Shown here: positions 24,890 to 33,957 of the stretch, piece after piece
Position numbering within the stretch: the first letter of the stretch is position 1
How the letters are laid out: each line of letters starts with the position of its first letter
Assembly (NCBI RefSeq): GCF_029893585.1
Contig: NZ_JARXYX010000003.1
Span: 186,001-250,000, forward strand
Reading direction: 5' to 3'
DNA: 64,000 nucleotides
Source: Streptomyces sp. LBL
Lineage (GTDB): Bacteria > Actinomycetota > Actinomycetes > Streptomycetales > Streptomycetaceae
The notes under the pieces: generated by a model
The model's input: only the letters and a program-made list of their open reading frames with translations
Told to the model about the DNA's origin: nothing
Databases searched by the model: none
Position numbers and translations under genes: made by a program

Positions 24890-24918
24890 GGCGGACCGGC
24901 CGGTCCATCCGGTCCGCC
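24890..24918. terminator. Bidirectional terminator hairpin between convergent genes
   Basis: GGCGGACCGG (24890-24899) and CCGGTCCGCC (24909-24918) form a perfect ten-base stem with a nine-base loop in the 52-base gap between two convergent genes, ImmA copy 2 and the UbiA-like gene. This marks a transcription boundary between regions B and C. Confidence 0.75.
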
Positions 24919-24921
24919 CGG

Positions 24922-25860
24922 TCACAGAACCCGGCCGGACGACGCCCAATGGACGACGGGTACCGCGAGGAACAGCACATAGCCCAGCAGCGCCGGTCCG
25001 GCCGGCGCGTACCGCACCGTGCGCCGGCCGCGCCAGCGCAGCCACCCCCAGACCGCGCAGGCCAGCGGGACGGTGCACGCGGCGACCCACCCCGCATCCC
25101 ACTCCAGCCAGACGGCGGCCGCCACCGCCCGCACCACACACGCCGCGACCAGCAGGCCCGCTGCCAGGACCAGGCTTCCCGAAGCGCCGACAGCGGTGGA
25201 GTAGAGCTTCTCCCCCGGCAGGGCGAACTCAGGGCGCACCGTCTTGCGCGCGACCTCCCAGGACGAATACGCAAGCACGAACGTCAGCACAGCGCAGAGC
25301 AGCGCGGGCCAGGACACCCGGGCCGCCCCGGCGGCGTACGCGAGCGTGACCGCGTAGACGACCACCCCGGTCTTCAGCTGGATGGTGACCGCGATGTTCC
25401 GGTGCACGCTGTCGCGGAACCATGCCGACGTCTGCTCCAGGCGAAGCAGGAGCAGGCTGTATGCCATGATCAGGGCGGCCGTCACCGTCGTCGCTCCGCC
25501 CGCCGCAGCGGCCAGGACAAAGGACGCCCCCGCCGCTCCCCCGAGGTACCAGACGACCTGTCGAGGGCCGACCACGCCGGTGACGAGCGGGCGCGAGGGG
25601 TGGAACACGCGGTCATAGTCGAGGTCCTTCACCTCGTCGACGACTCGCATGAAGAACAGTACGCACACCATCCCCAGCAGTCCCGCTGCGACAGCTGGGG
25701 CGGAGCCCGCCGCGATGGGCTGTGTCGGCGGACCGGAGCGGTCCGCCGGCACGAGGGTGCAGAACACCGCGGCCGGCAGTAGCAGCACGTACACGCTGTA
25801 CAGGCCGAGCGGGAACCGCGACACGAAGAACCGCCCGAAGAGCAGCAGTTCGTGTCTCAC
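24922..25860 (-). CDS. UbiA-like prenyltransferase-family membrane protein
   Basis: A 312-residue protein with about nine membrane helices. The first cytoplasmic loop reads RVVDEVKDLDYDRVFHPSRP, an aspartate-rich motif related to the NDxxD motif of UbiA prenyltransferases. A second polar loop (EVARKTVRPEF) is typical of a UbiA subgroup common in actinomycetes. UbiA enzymes transfer prenyl groups to aromatic or other acceptors at the membrane. The start is GTG at 25858-25860, overlapping the stop of the PEP-utilising enzyme gene. It is the last gene of the roughly 15-kb minus-strand run. Substrates are unknown. Confidence 0.75.
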   Translation of the reverse strand: MRHELLLFGRFFVSRFPLGLYSVYVLLLPAAVFCTLVPADRSGPPTQPIAAGSAPAVAAGLLGMVCVLFFMRVVDEVKDLDYDRVFHPSRPLVTGVVGPRQVVWYLGGAAGASFVLAAAAGGATTVTAALIMAYSLLLLRLEQTSAWFRDSVHRNIAVTIQLKTGVVVYAVTLAYAAGAARVSWPALLCAVLTFVLAYSSWEVARKTVRPEFALPGEKLYSTAVGASGSLVLAAGLLVAACVVRAVAAAVWLEWDAGWVAACTVPLACAVWGWLRWRGRRTVRYAPAGPALLGYVLFLAVPVVHWASSGRVL

Positions 25861-28544
25861 GCCGCGTCCCGGATGACCGTGACGCGGCCCGTCGCGCCGT
25901 CGATCTCCAGCAGGCTGCCGTCCGCGATGTCCATCGCACCCGGCACCCCCACGATCGTCGGGATGCCGAACTTGCGGCCGGTGATGGCCGTGTGCGACAG
26001 CATGGAGCCGCGCTCCACGACAATCCCGCGGGACGCAAGCATCAGATACAGCCAACCCGGGTCCGTCTCCCGGGCGATCAGGATGCTGTCCGGTTCCAGC
26101 GCGGCGTCCAGCGACGGGTTCAGGACCACCCGGGCCCGGCCGCGGACCCGGCCGGGGCACGAACCGAGCCCCTTCAGCACAGTGCCGGCGTCGTTGTCGG
26201 GAGCGTCCACAGGCGGTGCGTGGTGCGGAACGGCAAGTGCCACCACGTCGGCGGTGGCGAACTCGCGGAGCGGCTCCAGCCGCGTCGCCCGCTCCAGATC
26301 CCGCCGACGCACCTCGACCAGGCCGGCCAGGTCGTACGTCGAACCGGAGCCGTCCACGAAACCGAACAGCTCGTCCAGGTCGAGCAGGAACACGTCCTGC
26401 GGGTCCGCGAGGACGCCGCGGTGGTGCAGCTGGGTACCGAGGGCGAGGATCACCTGCTTGCTGTAGCCGAACAGTTCGCTGCGCAGGTACCGGCCGGCCT
26501 CTCGGTGGTAGAGGTGTGCCCGCAGCCGTGCGAAGAGCAGCCGCAGCAGGGCGCGCGCCGCCGGGCGGTTCGGCATCCTGCGCCGCAGCTCCGCCTCGCC
26601 CTCCGCCCGGTTGCGCCGCTCGGCGCCCTCCAGCTCCGCAACGGTCATGCCCGACGCGACGTACTGCCGCACCAGTTCGACCAGGTGCCAGGGAGTGTCC
26701 CGGAGGTTGGGGCGCTCCAGCTTCAACTCCTCGATGCCCCGGTCACCGTAGCGGCGCAGATGAGCGCGGAACGCGTCGGTGAACGCCACCGGGAACCGCC
26801 CCGCGTCCAGCTCCGCCCAGACCTCCCTGGCCTCGCCGGTGGTGAACCGTACCGACAGCTCTGGATCCTGGCGCACCCTTTCAGCCAGCCGTACTGCTTC
26901 CAGGGCTATCTCCGCGCCCTTCAGCTGGCGTCCGCCGCAGAGCAGTTGGCTGAAGAGCGTCGCGTACTCCCGGACCCCGTTGCGCTGCAGGATCTGCTCG
27001 ATCAGTTTGTGGCACACCACCATGAACTGGTAGTTGACCAGCGTCACCCCCCACAGGTCGCCCGCGCGCCGCCACACCTCACGGAAGTCGGCGACGAGGA
27101 CGAGCGGGTGCTGGTCGGCAGAGGCGGCGCCACGCCGTTCGCGCAGGAGCCGGTGCCAGTCCCGTTCGAATGCAGCGAAGTCCGGTACCAGAGTCGCATG
27201 GTTGCGGGCCGCGCGGCCCCAGCTGCGGGCCAGCCGAGCATGGTGCCGGAGACGCCCCAGGGGTGTCGCGGGCGGTGGCGCGGGCTCGGCGTACGCGGTG
27301 TCCAGCTCGGCCACCAGCCGCTCCCAGTCCCGGCGCAGCCCCTCGAAGAGCGGCAGGACGGCGAGCATCGTCGTGAATGAGGTGATGCTGTGGTAGATCC
27401 GTCCGTCCACATAGCCGAGCAGCCGGCCCGTCGTCTCCCGCAGACCGTGCAGTTCGCGCTCGCTCACCCCGCATCTGCGCAGGTAGTCATGGTTGAGCAG
27501 GCCGTAGAAGCGGCGGGCCACCGAGTACGTCATCGGTGTGGTGGTTCCCGGGAAGCTCTCGGCCACGTTGGCGTTGCTCCACACTCGGTGCCGCCCCGGT
27601 TCGAGGACGACCGGCCGGGACTGCACCACGTGCACCCGGCCGTCGGGGGTGAGCGTGGCCTCGATGTCCTGCGGAGCGCCGAAGAGCTCCTCGATACGCC
27701 GCCCGAGTCCGGCCAGCTCCACGGCTTCGGCGTCGCTGAGCACCGGCACGTGTCGCAGCGCTTCGGATACGTCCGCTTCCCGGACGCCGTGTCCCTGCCC
27801 GGTGTCGAGAGTGAGCATCGTCGTCTTGTCGACCACGACGCGTTCCACGGCCCCAGCGCGATCGACGAAGAAGTGGTCGGTGGCCGTCTTCTCCTGTACG
27901 ACGCCCTCGCCGATGCCCCAGCCGGCACTGATCACGGTCCGGCGCTCATAGGTCGCGGGGTCGCAGGTGAACAGGACCAGCGATCGTTCGCCCAGGACCA
28001 TCTGCTGCACGCCGACGGCGACGGCGAGGCCCTGTGCGCTCAGGCCCAGCCGGTGCCGGTACAGCAAGCCCTCGGGCGAGAAGGCCGACGACCAGCAGCG
28101 CACCACTGCGGCTGGGATGCCGTCCCGGGGCACGTAGAGGAAGCTGTCGCTCATTCCGGCGAAGGGGTGCGTGCCCGAGTCCTCAGCGTGCTCGAGTCGT
28201 TCCGCCAGCACCGAGGAGCGGACTGCGACAAGTTCGTCCTTCGGAAGTTGTCGGTCCACGGCCGCGGTCAGCGCCTGGTGCAGTGAGGCGTCAAGGGGTG
28301 TCTCCTCGACCAGCCGGCGGACGTCGGCGCTGACGCGGCAGACGTCCTGCCAGTCGTCGTGGTCGACCTCGCGCAACAGCTCGGCGACCCGGTCGGCGAC
28401 GGGCGCGACGGCCCGGCGGAACGCCCGGCCGGTGAGACAGAACAGGGGCGGCACCGTGACCCCGGCGCCGTACAACGTCTTCAACCGGGCGAACTTCCAG
28501 CCCACGTGCTCGGGTGCCATCGGGTCGTCGAGCGTCTCGATCAT
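25857..28544 (-). CDS. PEP-synthase/rifampin-phosphotransferase-like PEP-utilising enzyme
   Basis: An 895-residue protein with an N-terminal ATP-grasp PEP/pyruvate-binding domain (about residues 10-330, ending HVVQSRPVVLEPG), a central all-helical region and a C-terminal swivelling phosphohistidine domain with the active histidine in MLSHTAITGRKFGIPTIVG (H851). This three-part layout is that of rifampin phosphotransferase and PEP synthase relatives, which phosphorylate a substrate using ATP with transient phosphohistidine. It may phosphorylate the pathway product for self-protection or as a biosynthetic step. Coupling to the UbiA-like gene (GTGA overlap) suggests linked functions. Confidence 0.85.
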   Translation of the reverse strand: MIETLDDPMAPEHVGWKFARLKTLYGAGVTVPPLFCLTGRAFRRAVAPVADRVAELLREVDHDDWQDVCRVSADVRRLVEETPLDASLHQALTAAVDRQLPKDELVAVRSSVLAERLEHAEDSGTHPFAGMSDSFLYVPRDGIPAAVVRCWSSAFSPEGLLYRHRLGLSAQGLAVAVGVQQMVLGERSLVLFTCDPATYERRTVISAGWGIGEGVVQEKTATDHFFVDRAGAVERVVVDKTTMLTLDTGQGHGVREADVSEALRHVPVLSDAEAVELAGLGRRIEELFGAPQDIEATLTPDGRVHVVQSRPVVLEPGRHRVWSNANVAESFPGTTTPMTYSVARRFYGLLNHDYLRRCGVSERELHGLRETTGRLLGYVDGRIYHSITSFTTMLAVLPLFEGLRRDWERLVAELDTAYAEPAPPPATPLGRLRHHARLARSWGRAARNHATLVPDFAAFERDWHRLLRERRGAASADQHPLVLVADFREVWRRAGDLWGVTLVNYQFMVVCHKLIEQILQRNGVREYATLFSQLLCGGRQLKGAEIALEAVRLAERVRQDPELSVRFTTGEAREVWAELDAGRFPVAFTDAFRAHLRRYGDRGIEELKLERPNLRDTPWHLVELVRQYVASGMTVAELEGAERRNRAEGEAELRRRMPNRPAARALLRLLFARLRAHLYHREAGRYLRSELFGYSKQVILALGTQLHHRGVLADPQDVFLLDLDELFGFVDGSGSTYDLAGLVEVRRRDLERATRLEPLREFATADVVALAVPHHAPPVDAPDNDAGTVLKGLGSCPGRVRGRARVVLNPSLDAALEPDSILIARETDPGWLYLMLASRGIVVERGSMLSHTAITGRKFGIPTIVGVPGAMDIADGSLLEIDGATGRVTVIRDAA

Positions 28545-28638
28545 TCGCCGCCACCTCGTCGTCCGTGCCTCAACGTGCGTGTCCTGGTCGTACGTGTCCT
28601 GGTCGCCGTCGGCTTCGCGGCCGGTCCATCCGCCACGT

Positions 28639-29319
28639 TCACCACACGAAGGGCACGAGACGCTTGCGGTCCCGGGCGAACTCGCGGTATCCGGCGACTC
28701 CGGCGAGCGCCGTCTCCTCGGTGCGGATGCGGTACACGACGGCCGGCAGGAAGGCGCCGAGCAGCAGCGCCACGCTGACCGGGTTGAGGAAGAACGTCAC
28801 CAGTCCGACATGGGCGAGGAGCATTCCGGTGTACGCCGGGTGCCGAAGCAGGCGGTACGGGCCGATGTCGGTGATCCGGTGATCGTGGACGGTGCGGACG
28901 CGGTGCGAGTAGAACCGGCCCAGGGCGCGGATCGAGAGCAGCCGGAGGGCGGCACCCGCAGTCAGCAGTCCGACCGGCACGAGCATCCAGGGCTGCCAGG
29001 GGCCGTGCGGCAGGGGCCCGTACAGGGCGGCGACGAGGGTGCTCAACCGGGCTGCGCCATAGAGCTGTTCGCTGCCGCGGTCTTGGTCGGAGGCGGGTTC
29101 GCCCGCAGTGCGCAGGCTGATGCGGGTCTCCAGGGCGACCCAGATCAGATAGAGGGTGATCAAGGTGGCGGCCGGGCCACGCACGTCCGCCGGGGCGGAG
29201 TGCAGGACGCGCGCCAGGGCGCCCGCGAGGGCCAGCGTGCCGGCCACCAGCAGGACGGCCGGAAACCGCCCGGTGCGGTTCGGTCCGTTTCGGGTCCCGG
29301 CACCACCCGCCGGGCTCAT
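28639..29319 (-). CDS. Isoprenylcysteine carboxyl-methyltransferase (ICMT)-like membrane protein
   Basis: A 226-residue protein with about five membrane helices and the C-terminal ICMT/PEMT signature GPYRLLRHPAYTGML. Such proteins methylate carboxylates, phospholipids or other membrane-associated substrates using SAM. Together with the UbiA-like protein it hints at a prenylated or lipidic intermediate. The start overlaps the AfsA-like stop by four bases (ATGA). Confidence 0.75.
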   Translation of the reverse strand: MSPAGGAGTRNGPNRTGRFPAVLLVAGTLALAGALARVLHSAPADVRGPAATLITLYLIWVALETRISLRTAGEPASDQDRGSEQLYGAARLSTLVAALYGPLPHGPWQPWMLVPVGLLTAGAALRLLSIRALGRFYSHRVRTVHDHRITDIGPYRLLRHPAYTGMLLAHVGLVTFFLNPVSVALLLGAFLPAVVYRIRTEETALAGVAGYREFARDRKRLVPFVW

Positions 29320-30194
29320 CGTGCGGCCCCCAGCGGTCCGGGCCCCGTGGCCGCGGGCCGGTTCCGGGTAGCCTCGCGCAGCCTGCGGTAGGCAGCGGCC
29401 GGCACGGTCCGTCCCGTGCAGGTCACTGTTCCCCTGCGCCCCTCACCGGCGAGGAGTTCGCACACCACGGTGTGGTCACGACCGGCCCGCCGGGGGCGGC
29501 AGCGGAGCACGGGCGGCCCGATCCAGGCCGGGCCCGGCGGCAGGTCGACGTCCAGCCGACACAGGATGAACTGATGGTCCAGTGGTACGCCGTGGACGGC
29601 ATGAAGGATCATGGTGGACGCCTGCCGGCTCGCCTCGACCAACAGGGTGAGGGGGTGCATGGCGGTGGTCCCGGCGCTCGGCGCCGGCTCCAACACCGGG
29701 GTGACAAGGGTCTCCGGGCCGGTCCGGCGCAGCGGGCCGACAAGGATCTGGGTGACCGCCCGCTTGTGCACGAGGGCAGGCTCGGCGTGCGGGGGCCGCC
29801 CGCCGCCTGGCGACGCGGTCGGCAGCGGGACGTGCACGGCACCCGGCGTGCAGGCCAGACCGCCCAGGGAGACATCCGTACCGTCCTGGACGACACGGAT
29901 GGCCACCGGGTGGTCCGGGTCCGCGGCGGCGCCCAGCCGTAGTTGGACGGGGCGGTCCTTCTCGCAGAAGCGGTCGAACTGCATCCACAGGCGCGTCACC
30001 TCCGGCCGGTCCGCGAGCGGCCCGTCGAACGCTCGCGCGGCGCGCACCGCGCCATCCAGCAGCAGCATCGCCGGTACGTGGTCGAGAGGGTGGTCGAAGA
30101 AGAACGGGTCGCCCTCGTCGACGTCGAGTTCCGCGCCGTGTCCCGGGCTCCGTTGCAGGTCGCGCGCCGAAGGCTCCTGCGTGCTTAACGTCAT
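29316..30194 (-). CDS. AfsA-type (A-factor biosynthesis) hotdog protein with an early TTA codon
   Basis: A 292-residue protein with two A-factor biosynthesis hotdog repeats: FFFDHPLDHVPAMLLLDGA in the first, and KRAVTQILVGP then HPLTLLVEASRQAS in the second. AfsA joins a beta-ketoacyl thioester to dihydroxyacetone phosphate on the way to gamma-butyrolactones; relatives acylate other alcohols. The start is ATG at 30192-30194 with GGAG upstream. Codon 3 is TTA (30186-30188), so translation should stall early without bldA tRNA. The gene lies 19 bases from the KAS III gene, which could supply a beta-ketoacyl donor. Confidence 0.85.
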   Translation of the reverse strand: MTLSTQEPSARDLQRSPGHGAELDVDEGDPFFFDHPLDHVPAMLLLDGAVRAARAFDGPLADRPEVTRLWMQFDRFCEKDRPVQLRLGAAADPDHPVAIRVVQDGTDVSLGGLACTPGAVHVPLPTASPGGGRPPHAEPALVHKRAVTQILVGPLRRTGPETLVTPVLEPAPSAGTTAMHPLTLLVEASRQASTMILHAVHGVPLDHQFILCRLDVDLPPGPAWIGPPVLRCRPRRAGRDHTVVCELLAGEGRRGTVTCTGRTVPAAAYRRLREATRNRPAATGPGPLGAAR

Positions 30195-30213
30195 TGGGTC
30201 TCCGAAAGTCTGG

Positions 30214-31233
30214 TCATGGAGCGACGACAACCTGCGCCGAGTAGCTGAGGCCCGAGCCGAAGCCGGCGGTCAGGACGAGTGACCCGGGCCGGACGCGGCC
30301 GGCGGCGGTGAGAGTGTCGAGGGCGAGCGGAATCGAGGCGCCGGAGACATTGCCCTCCTCCCGGACTGTGCGCGCCACCTCAACCGAAGGGGGCAGCCTC
30401 AGCGCCTTCACCGCCGCGTCCACGATCCGCACATTGGCCTGGTGCGGCACGAACGTCCCGATGTCCTGCACCGTCACCCCGGACGCGGCCAGGGCCTGTG
30501 TGCACACCTCGGCGACAGCCCCGATGGCCCAGCGGAACACCTCCGGTCCGGCCATCTCCAGGAACGGCCAGCGCACCAGCGGGTCGTTGCGCACCTCGGT
30601 GAAGGAGCGGCTCTGTTGGATGGCACCCAGGTGCTCGGTGTCGGTCCCCCACACCACGGGCCCGATACCCGGCTCGTCAGCGGGTCCGACCACCGCGGCG
30701 CCCGCGCCGTCGCCGAAGATGAAAGCCGTCGAGCGGTCGCGGGGGTCGACGATGTCACTCATCCGCTCTGCCCCCACCACCAGTACGTGCTCCGACTGCC
30801 CGCAGGCCACCAGGTCCCGGGCGACCGCCAGGCTGTGCGAGAACCCGGCGCAGGCTGCGCCGAGGTCGAAGGCTGCGGCACCGCGCGCGCCCAGTTCGGC
30901 GACGCAGGCCGCCGCCGCGGGCGGCGCCTGGTGCAGGTAGGACATGGTGCAGAGGATGACGCAGGAGACGTCGGAGGGCGTCAGACCGGCGGCGCTCAGC
31001 GCCTTTTCCGCGGCTCGCGCCCCCATCACCGGTATGGTCTCGTCGTCTTCGGCGAAATGTCGGGTCCTGATTCCGGAGCGCTTCTCGATCCATTCCGGGT
31101 CGGAATCGATGAGTTCGCAGATTTTCTCATTGCCGACCACGTTCCCCGGGCGGTACGAGCCCACTCCCAGGATCCGCGAGAACCGGCTGGACGAGGATCG
31201 AATTCTTCGTGTCATCGATTTCAACCGTCCCAT
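30214..31233 (-). CDS. KAS III (FabH)-like beta-ketoacyl synthase
   Basis: A 339-residue thiolase-fold enzyme with a complete Cys-His-Asn set: C128 in LGAACAGFSHS, H264 in PHQAN and N295 in EGNVSGAS. FabH-like enzymes condense acyl-CoA with malonyl-ACP; several in natural product pathways instead act as acyltransferases. It could build a beta-ketoacyl substrate for the adjacent AfsA-like protein. Two ATG starts are possible, 31233 or six codons later. The carrier protein partner is not in this operon. Confidence 0.9.
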   Translation of the reverse strand: MGRLKSMTRRIRSSSSRFSRILGVGSYRPGNVVGNEKICELIDSDPEWIEKRSGIRTRHFAEDDETIPVMGARAAEKALSAAGLTPSDVSCVILCTMSYLHQAPPAAAACVAELGARGAAAFDLGAACAGFSHSLAVARDLVACGQSEHVLVVGAERMSDIVDPRDRSTAFIFGDGAGAAVVGPADEPGIGPVVWGTDTEHLGAIQQSRSFTEVRNDPLVRWPFLEMAGPEVFRWAIGAVAEVCTQALAASGVTVQDIGTFVPHQANVRIVDAAVKALRLPPSVEVARTVREEGNVSGASIPLALDTLTAAGRVRPGSLVLTAGFGSGLSYSAQVVVAP

Positions 31234-31377
31234 CGCGGGCCGTCACCTACGGGCCGTCACATCCAGCTTCCCATTCATCAAAAGGGCTGCGATCCAAAAA
31301 TGTCAATGAATGAAAGGCCAGGACGTTTGCCCCATTGATTCGACCGCGGCGGAATTCCATTATGGGTGTGGGATCCG

Positions 31378-32214
31378 TCAGCCACCGTCCGCGTGGCCGT
31401 GTCTGCGGGTTCTCGCCGACCACAGGCGGACCAGACCCGCGACGGCCGCCAGCCACAGCGCCCCCACGCCTAGTTCGGCGAGGAGCTGCCCGGCGACGGG
31501 TTCGCCGTCCAGCGAGCGGTGCAGCGCTTCGATGCCGTGGGTGAGCGGCAGCAGCCCAGCCACCGTGCCGGTCCACCCGGGCAGCGCCGGCGCCGGCACC
31601 GCTCCGCTGAGCACCAGGATGAGATAGAGCGCGGCGTTGCCGTACAGCAGCTCGGAGCGGCCCAGCAGCGCCAGCGCGCCGACGGCGGCGCCCGCGCACA
31701 GGCTGGTGAGCGCCATGACCGTGTACACCCCTGTGCAGGCAAGCAACTGTGCCACCGTCGCCGGACCGGTCAGGACGAGACCGGCCAGGATGACCGTGAC
31801 GAGGGAGAGCAGCAGGCCCTCGGCGGCGTACGGCAGACACCGGGCGAGCAGCACCCGCGGCACGGGCACGCGTCCGACGAGCAGCGGAGCGAGGGTGCGT
31901 TCGTCCCGGTCCAGGGGCTGGACCCCGCTCGCCCCGACCACGGTGGACAGGCACATGACGAAGGCGGAGACCCCGGTGAACGCGGTCTCCCGCGCGGCTG
32001 TGACGTCCAGGTCGGCGGCGGGTTGGAGTCCCACGAGGAGTGTGTAGAACACCGCCTGGAGAACGGCCCTGGGAATCTTGGACAGCAGCAGTACCTGCGG
32101 AGTCTCCTCGGCCAGGTACAGCCGCCAGGAGAAGCGCAGCAGTTCGCGGGTGACACGGAGCGGGCCTGGGTCGGAGGTCTCAGGTGAATTCGAGGGTGCC
32201 GCGGCGCCTGGCAC
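31378..32214 (-). CDS. ABC-2 type transporter permease A
   Basis: A 278-residue protein with about six membrane helices and no ATPase domain, in the layout of ABC-2 exporter permeases. It overlaps the 3' end of permease B by 35 bases and shares an operon with the ATPase, so the three proteins form one exporter. The substrate is unknown; self-resistance or export of the region C product is likely. The start is GTG at 32212-32214. A later start would remove the overlap, but I saw no good one. Confidence 0.8.
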   Translation of the reverse strand: MPGAAAPSNSPETSDPGPLRVTRELLRFSWRLYLAEETPQVLLLSKIPRAVLQAVFYTLLVGLQPAADLDVTAARETAFTGVSAFVMCLSTVVGASGVQPLDRDERTLAPLLVGRVPVPRVLLARCLPYAAEGLLLSLVTVILAGLVLTGPATVAQLLACTGVYTVMALTSLCAGAAVGALALLGRSELLYGNAALYLILVLSGAVPAPALPGWTGTVAGLLPLTHGIEALHRSLDGEPVAGQLLAELGVGALWLAAVAGLVRLWSARTRRHGHADGG

Positions 32215-32992
32215 GGTCCACCACCTTCCGGAACAGAACAGACCCGGTCAGGAAGTGGACGGCGGCCAGCACGGCCATGGCGGCGAGCGACGTGCCCGCA
32301 GGTCGGCCGAGCAGGACGTCCACCATGTACTCCTTCGCCCAGCGCAGTGGCACGAGCCAGGCGATCCAGCGCAGCCCAGGGGGGATCAGTCCGCCCGGGA
32401 CGATGGTGCCGCCGAGGATGTAGACCGGGTAGAGCAGGGCGTTACCGAGGTGCACGCCGTGCCGGGTCAGCACGAACACGCAGCTGAGCAACATGCCCGT
32501 GGCGACCGCGGAGACGACCGCCATCACCAGGCCGACCAGCAGCGGAAGGGGAGGCGGCAGCCGCAGGCGCAATCCGAACAGCAGGGAGGCGGCGGTTCCG
32601 ACGGCCGCGAGCGCGCCGCAGGTGAAGAGCACCGCCCCGGCGCACTTGCCCACCAGGACCAGCCGGGGGTCGCGGACGCCGACGACGCTGCGGGTCATGG
32701 TGCCCTGGACGAGGTCACGACGGATGATGCCACCGGCCATCCACACCAGCCCGCCCCACAGGCAGGTGACCAGCACGGACACGAGGACCCGGGCGGCTGT
32801 GTCACGGTCGCCGGGGTCGCGGGGCAGGGTGATCAGGAGCAGGGCCGCCGGCTGGACCCCCGCGAGGATCACCACGGCCGGGCTACGCAGGGTCAGGACC
32901 GCCTGGATGCGGGCGGACGCCCACAACACCGCCAGGTGTGTGCGCAGCGCTCCGAGACCGGTCGGCGGGACGCCGGGTGTGAAGGCCCTCAT
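32180..32992 (-). CDS. ABC-2 type transporter permease B
   Basis: A 270-residue ABC-2 permease with the family's ending segment (IPPGLRWIAWLVPLRWAKEY, the usual P-hairpin before the last helix). It has six predicted helices. The start is ATG at 32990-32992, overlapping the ATPase stop by four bases. A longer open frame upstream is inside the ATPase gene and is rejected. It acts with permease A and the ATP-binding protein. Confidence 0.85.
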   Translation of the reverse strand: MRAFTPGVPPTGLGALRTHLAVLWASARIQAVLTLRSPAVVILAGVQPAALLLITLPRDPGDRDTAARVLVSVLVTCLWGGLVWMAGGIIRRDLVQGTMTRSVVGVRDPRLVLVGKCAGAVLFTCGALAAVGTAASLLFGLRLRLPPPLPLLVGLVMAVVSAVATGMLLSCVFVLTRHGVHLGNALLYPVYILGGTIVPGGLIPPGLRWIAWLVPLRWAKEYMVDVLLGRPAGTSLAAMAVLAAVHFLTGSVLFRKVVDRARRRGTLEFT

Positions 32993-33957
32993 CGGCGCGG
33001 GCTCTCGTACAGGCGCCGGAAGGAGTCCTCCAGCCGGGCCGGTGTGACGTCGAAGCCAGTCACCTCGCAGCCATCGAGCAGGGCCCCGATGCCGCCCAGC
33101 GCGCCCGTGCCCCACTCCTCGATCTCGATCACGATCGTCCAGGTGTCCGCGCCCGGTTCCTCCCCCGCGCTGCCCGCTGCGCCCTCGCCGCGGACCCGGA
33201 TGCCGTGGCCGGCGCGGGGCACGGGCCGAGGGCCGTGCCCGGTGACCGTGATGACGGCGGCGAAACCGGCCCGCCGAGTGAAGTCGGCCAGCAGCAGGTC
33301 CTCCACGACCCGGCCGCCGTGCAGCGCGACGACACGCTCGGCCAGTTCCTCGACATCCAGCAGGTGATGGCTGGTCAGCAGGATGGTGACGCCCTGGTCC
33401 CGGAGCGCGGAGATCTCCGCGCGCAGCCGGGCCGCCTCCACCGGGTCGAGCCCGATGGTGGGTTCGTCGAGCAGCATGAGGCGAGGCCGAGTGGCGAAGC
33501 CGACGGCGAGGTGGAGTCGCTGGCGCATGCCGCGCGAGTAGGTCTCGACGGCGCGGCCGGCAGCGTCCGCGAGGCCCGCGCGCTCCAGCGACCGGTCGAC
33601 CAGCTGCCGCAGGCCGCGCGGCGAGGCGCCGTCCAGCAGGGCGAAGAAGCGGAGGTTGTCGCGGGCGGAGAGCCGGTGGTAGAAGCCCCGTTCGCCGCCG
33701 AAGACGACGGATTGGTGGCGACGGACCTCCTGCGGCCGTTCGGTGACGTCCACGCCGAAGATCCGCGCGGTGCCGCGGCTGGGCAGCAGCAGGGTGGCGA
33801 GGATCTTGGTCAGGGTCGTCTTGCCGGCACCGTTCTCCCCGAGCAGGGCCACGATCTCGCCCTCGGCGACGGTGAGGTTCACCCCGTCCAGGGCGGTGAT
33901 CCGGCGGCCGGAGGAGACGAAGTCACGGCCAAGATCGACGACTTCGACGGCCGTCAC
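32989..33957 (-). CDS. ABC transporter ATP-binding protein (DrrA/CcmA type)
   Basis: A 322-residue ATPase with Walker A LLGENGAGKTTLTK, signature YSRGMRQRLHLAVG, Walker B LMLLDEPTIGLDP and the switch histidine in LTSHHL. The C-terminal extension of about 90 residues is typical of drug-export DrrA-like proteins. The start is GTG at 33955-33957 with overlap to the nucleotidyltransferase stop. It energises the two permeases downstream. Confidence 0.9.
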   Translation of the reverse strand: MTAVEVVDLGRDFVSSGRRITALDGVNLTVAEGEIVALLGENGAGKTTLTKILATLLLPSRGTARIFGVDVTERPQEVRRHQSVVFGGERGFYHRLSARDNLRFFALLDGASPRGLRQLVDRSLERAGLADAAGRAVETYSRGMRQRLHLAVGFATRPRLMLLDEPTIGLDPVEAARLRAEISALRDQGVTILLTSHHLLDVEELAERVVALHGGRVVEDLLLADFTRRAGFAAVITVTGHGPRPVPRAGHGIRVRGEGAAGSAGEEPGADTWTIVIEIEEWGTGALGGIGALLDGCEVTGFDVTPARLEDSFRRLYESPRR

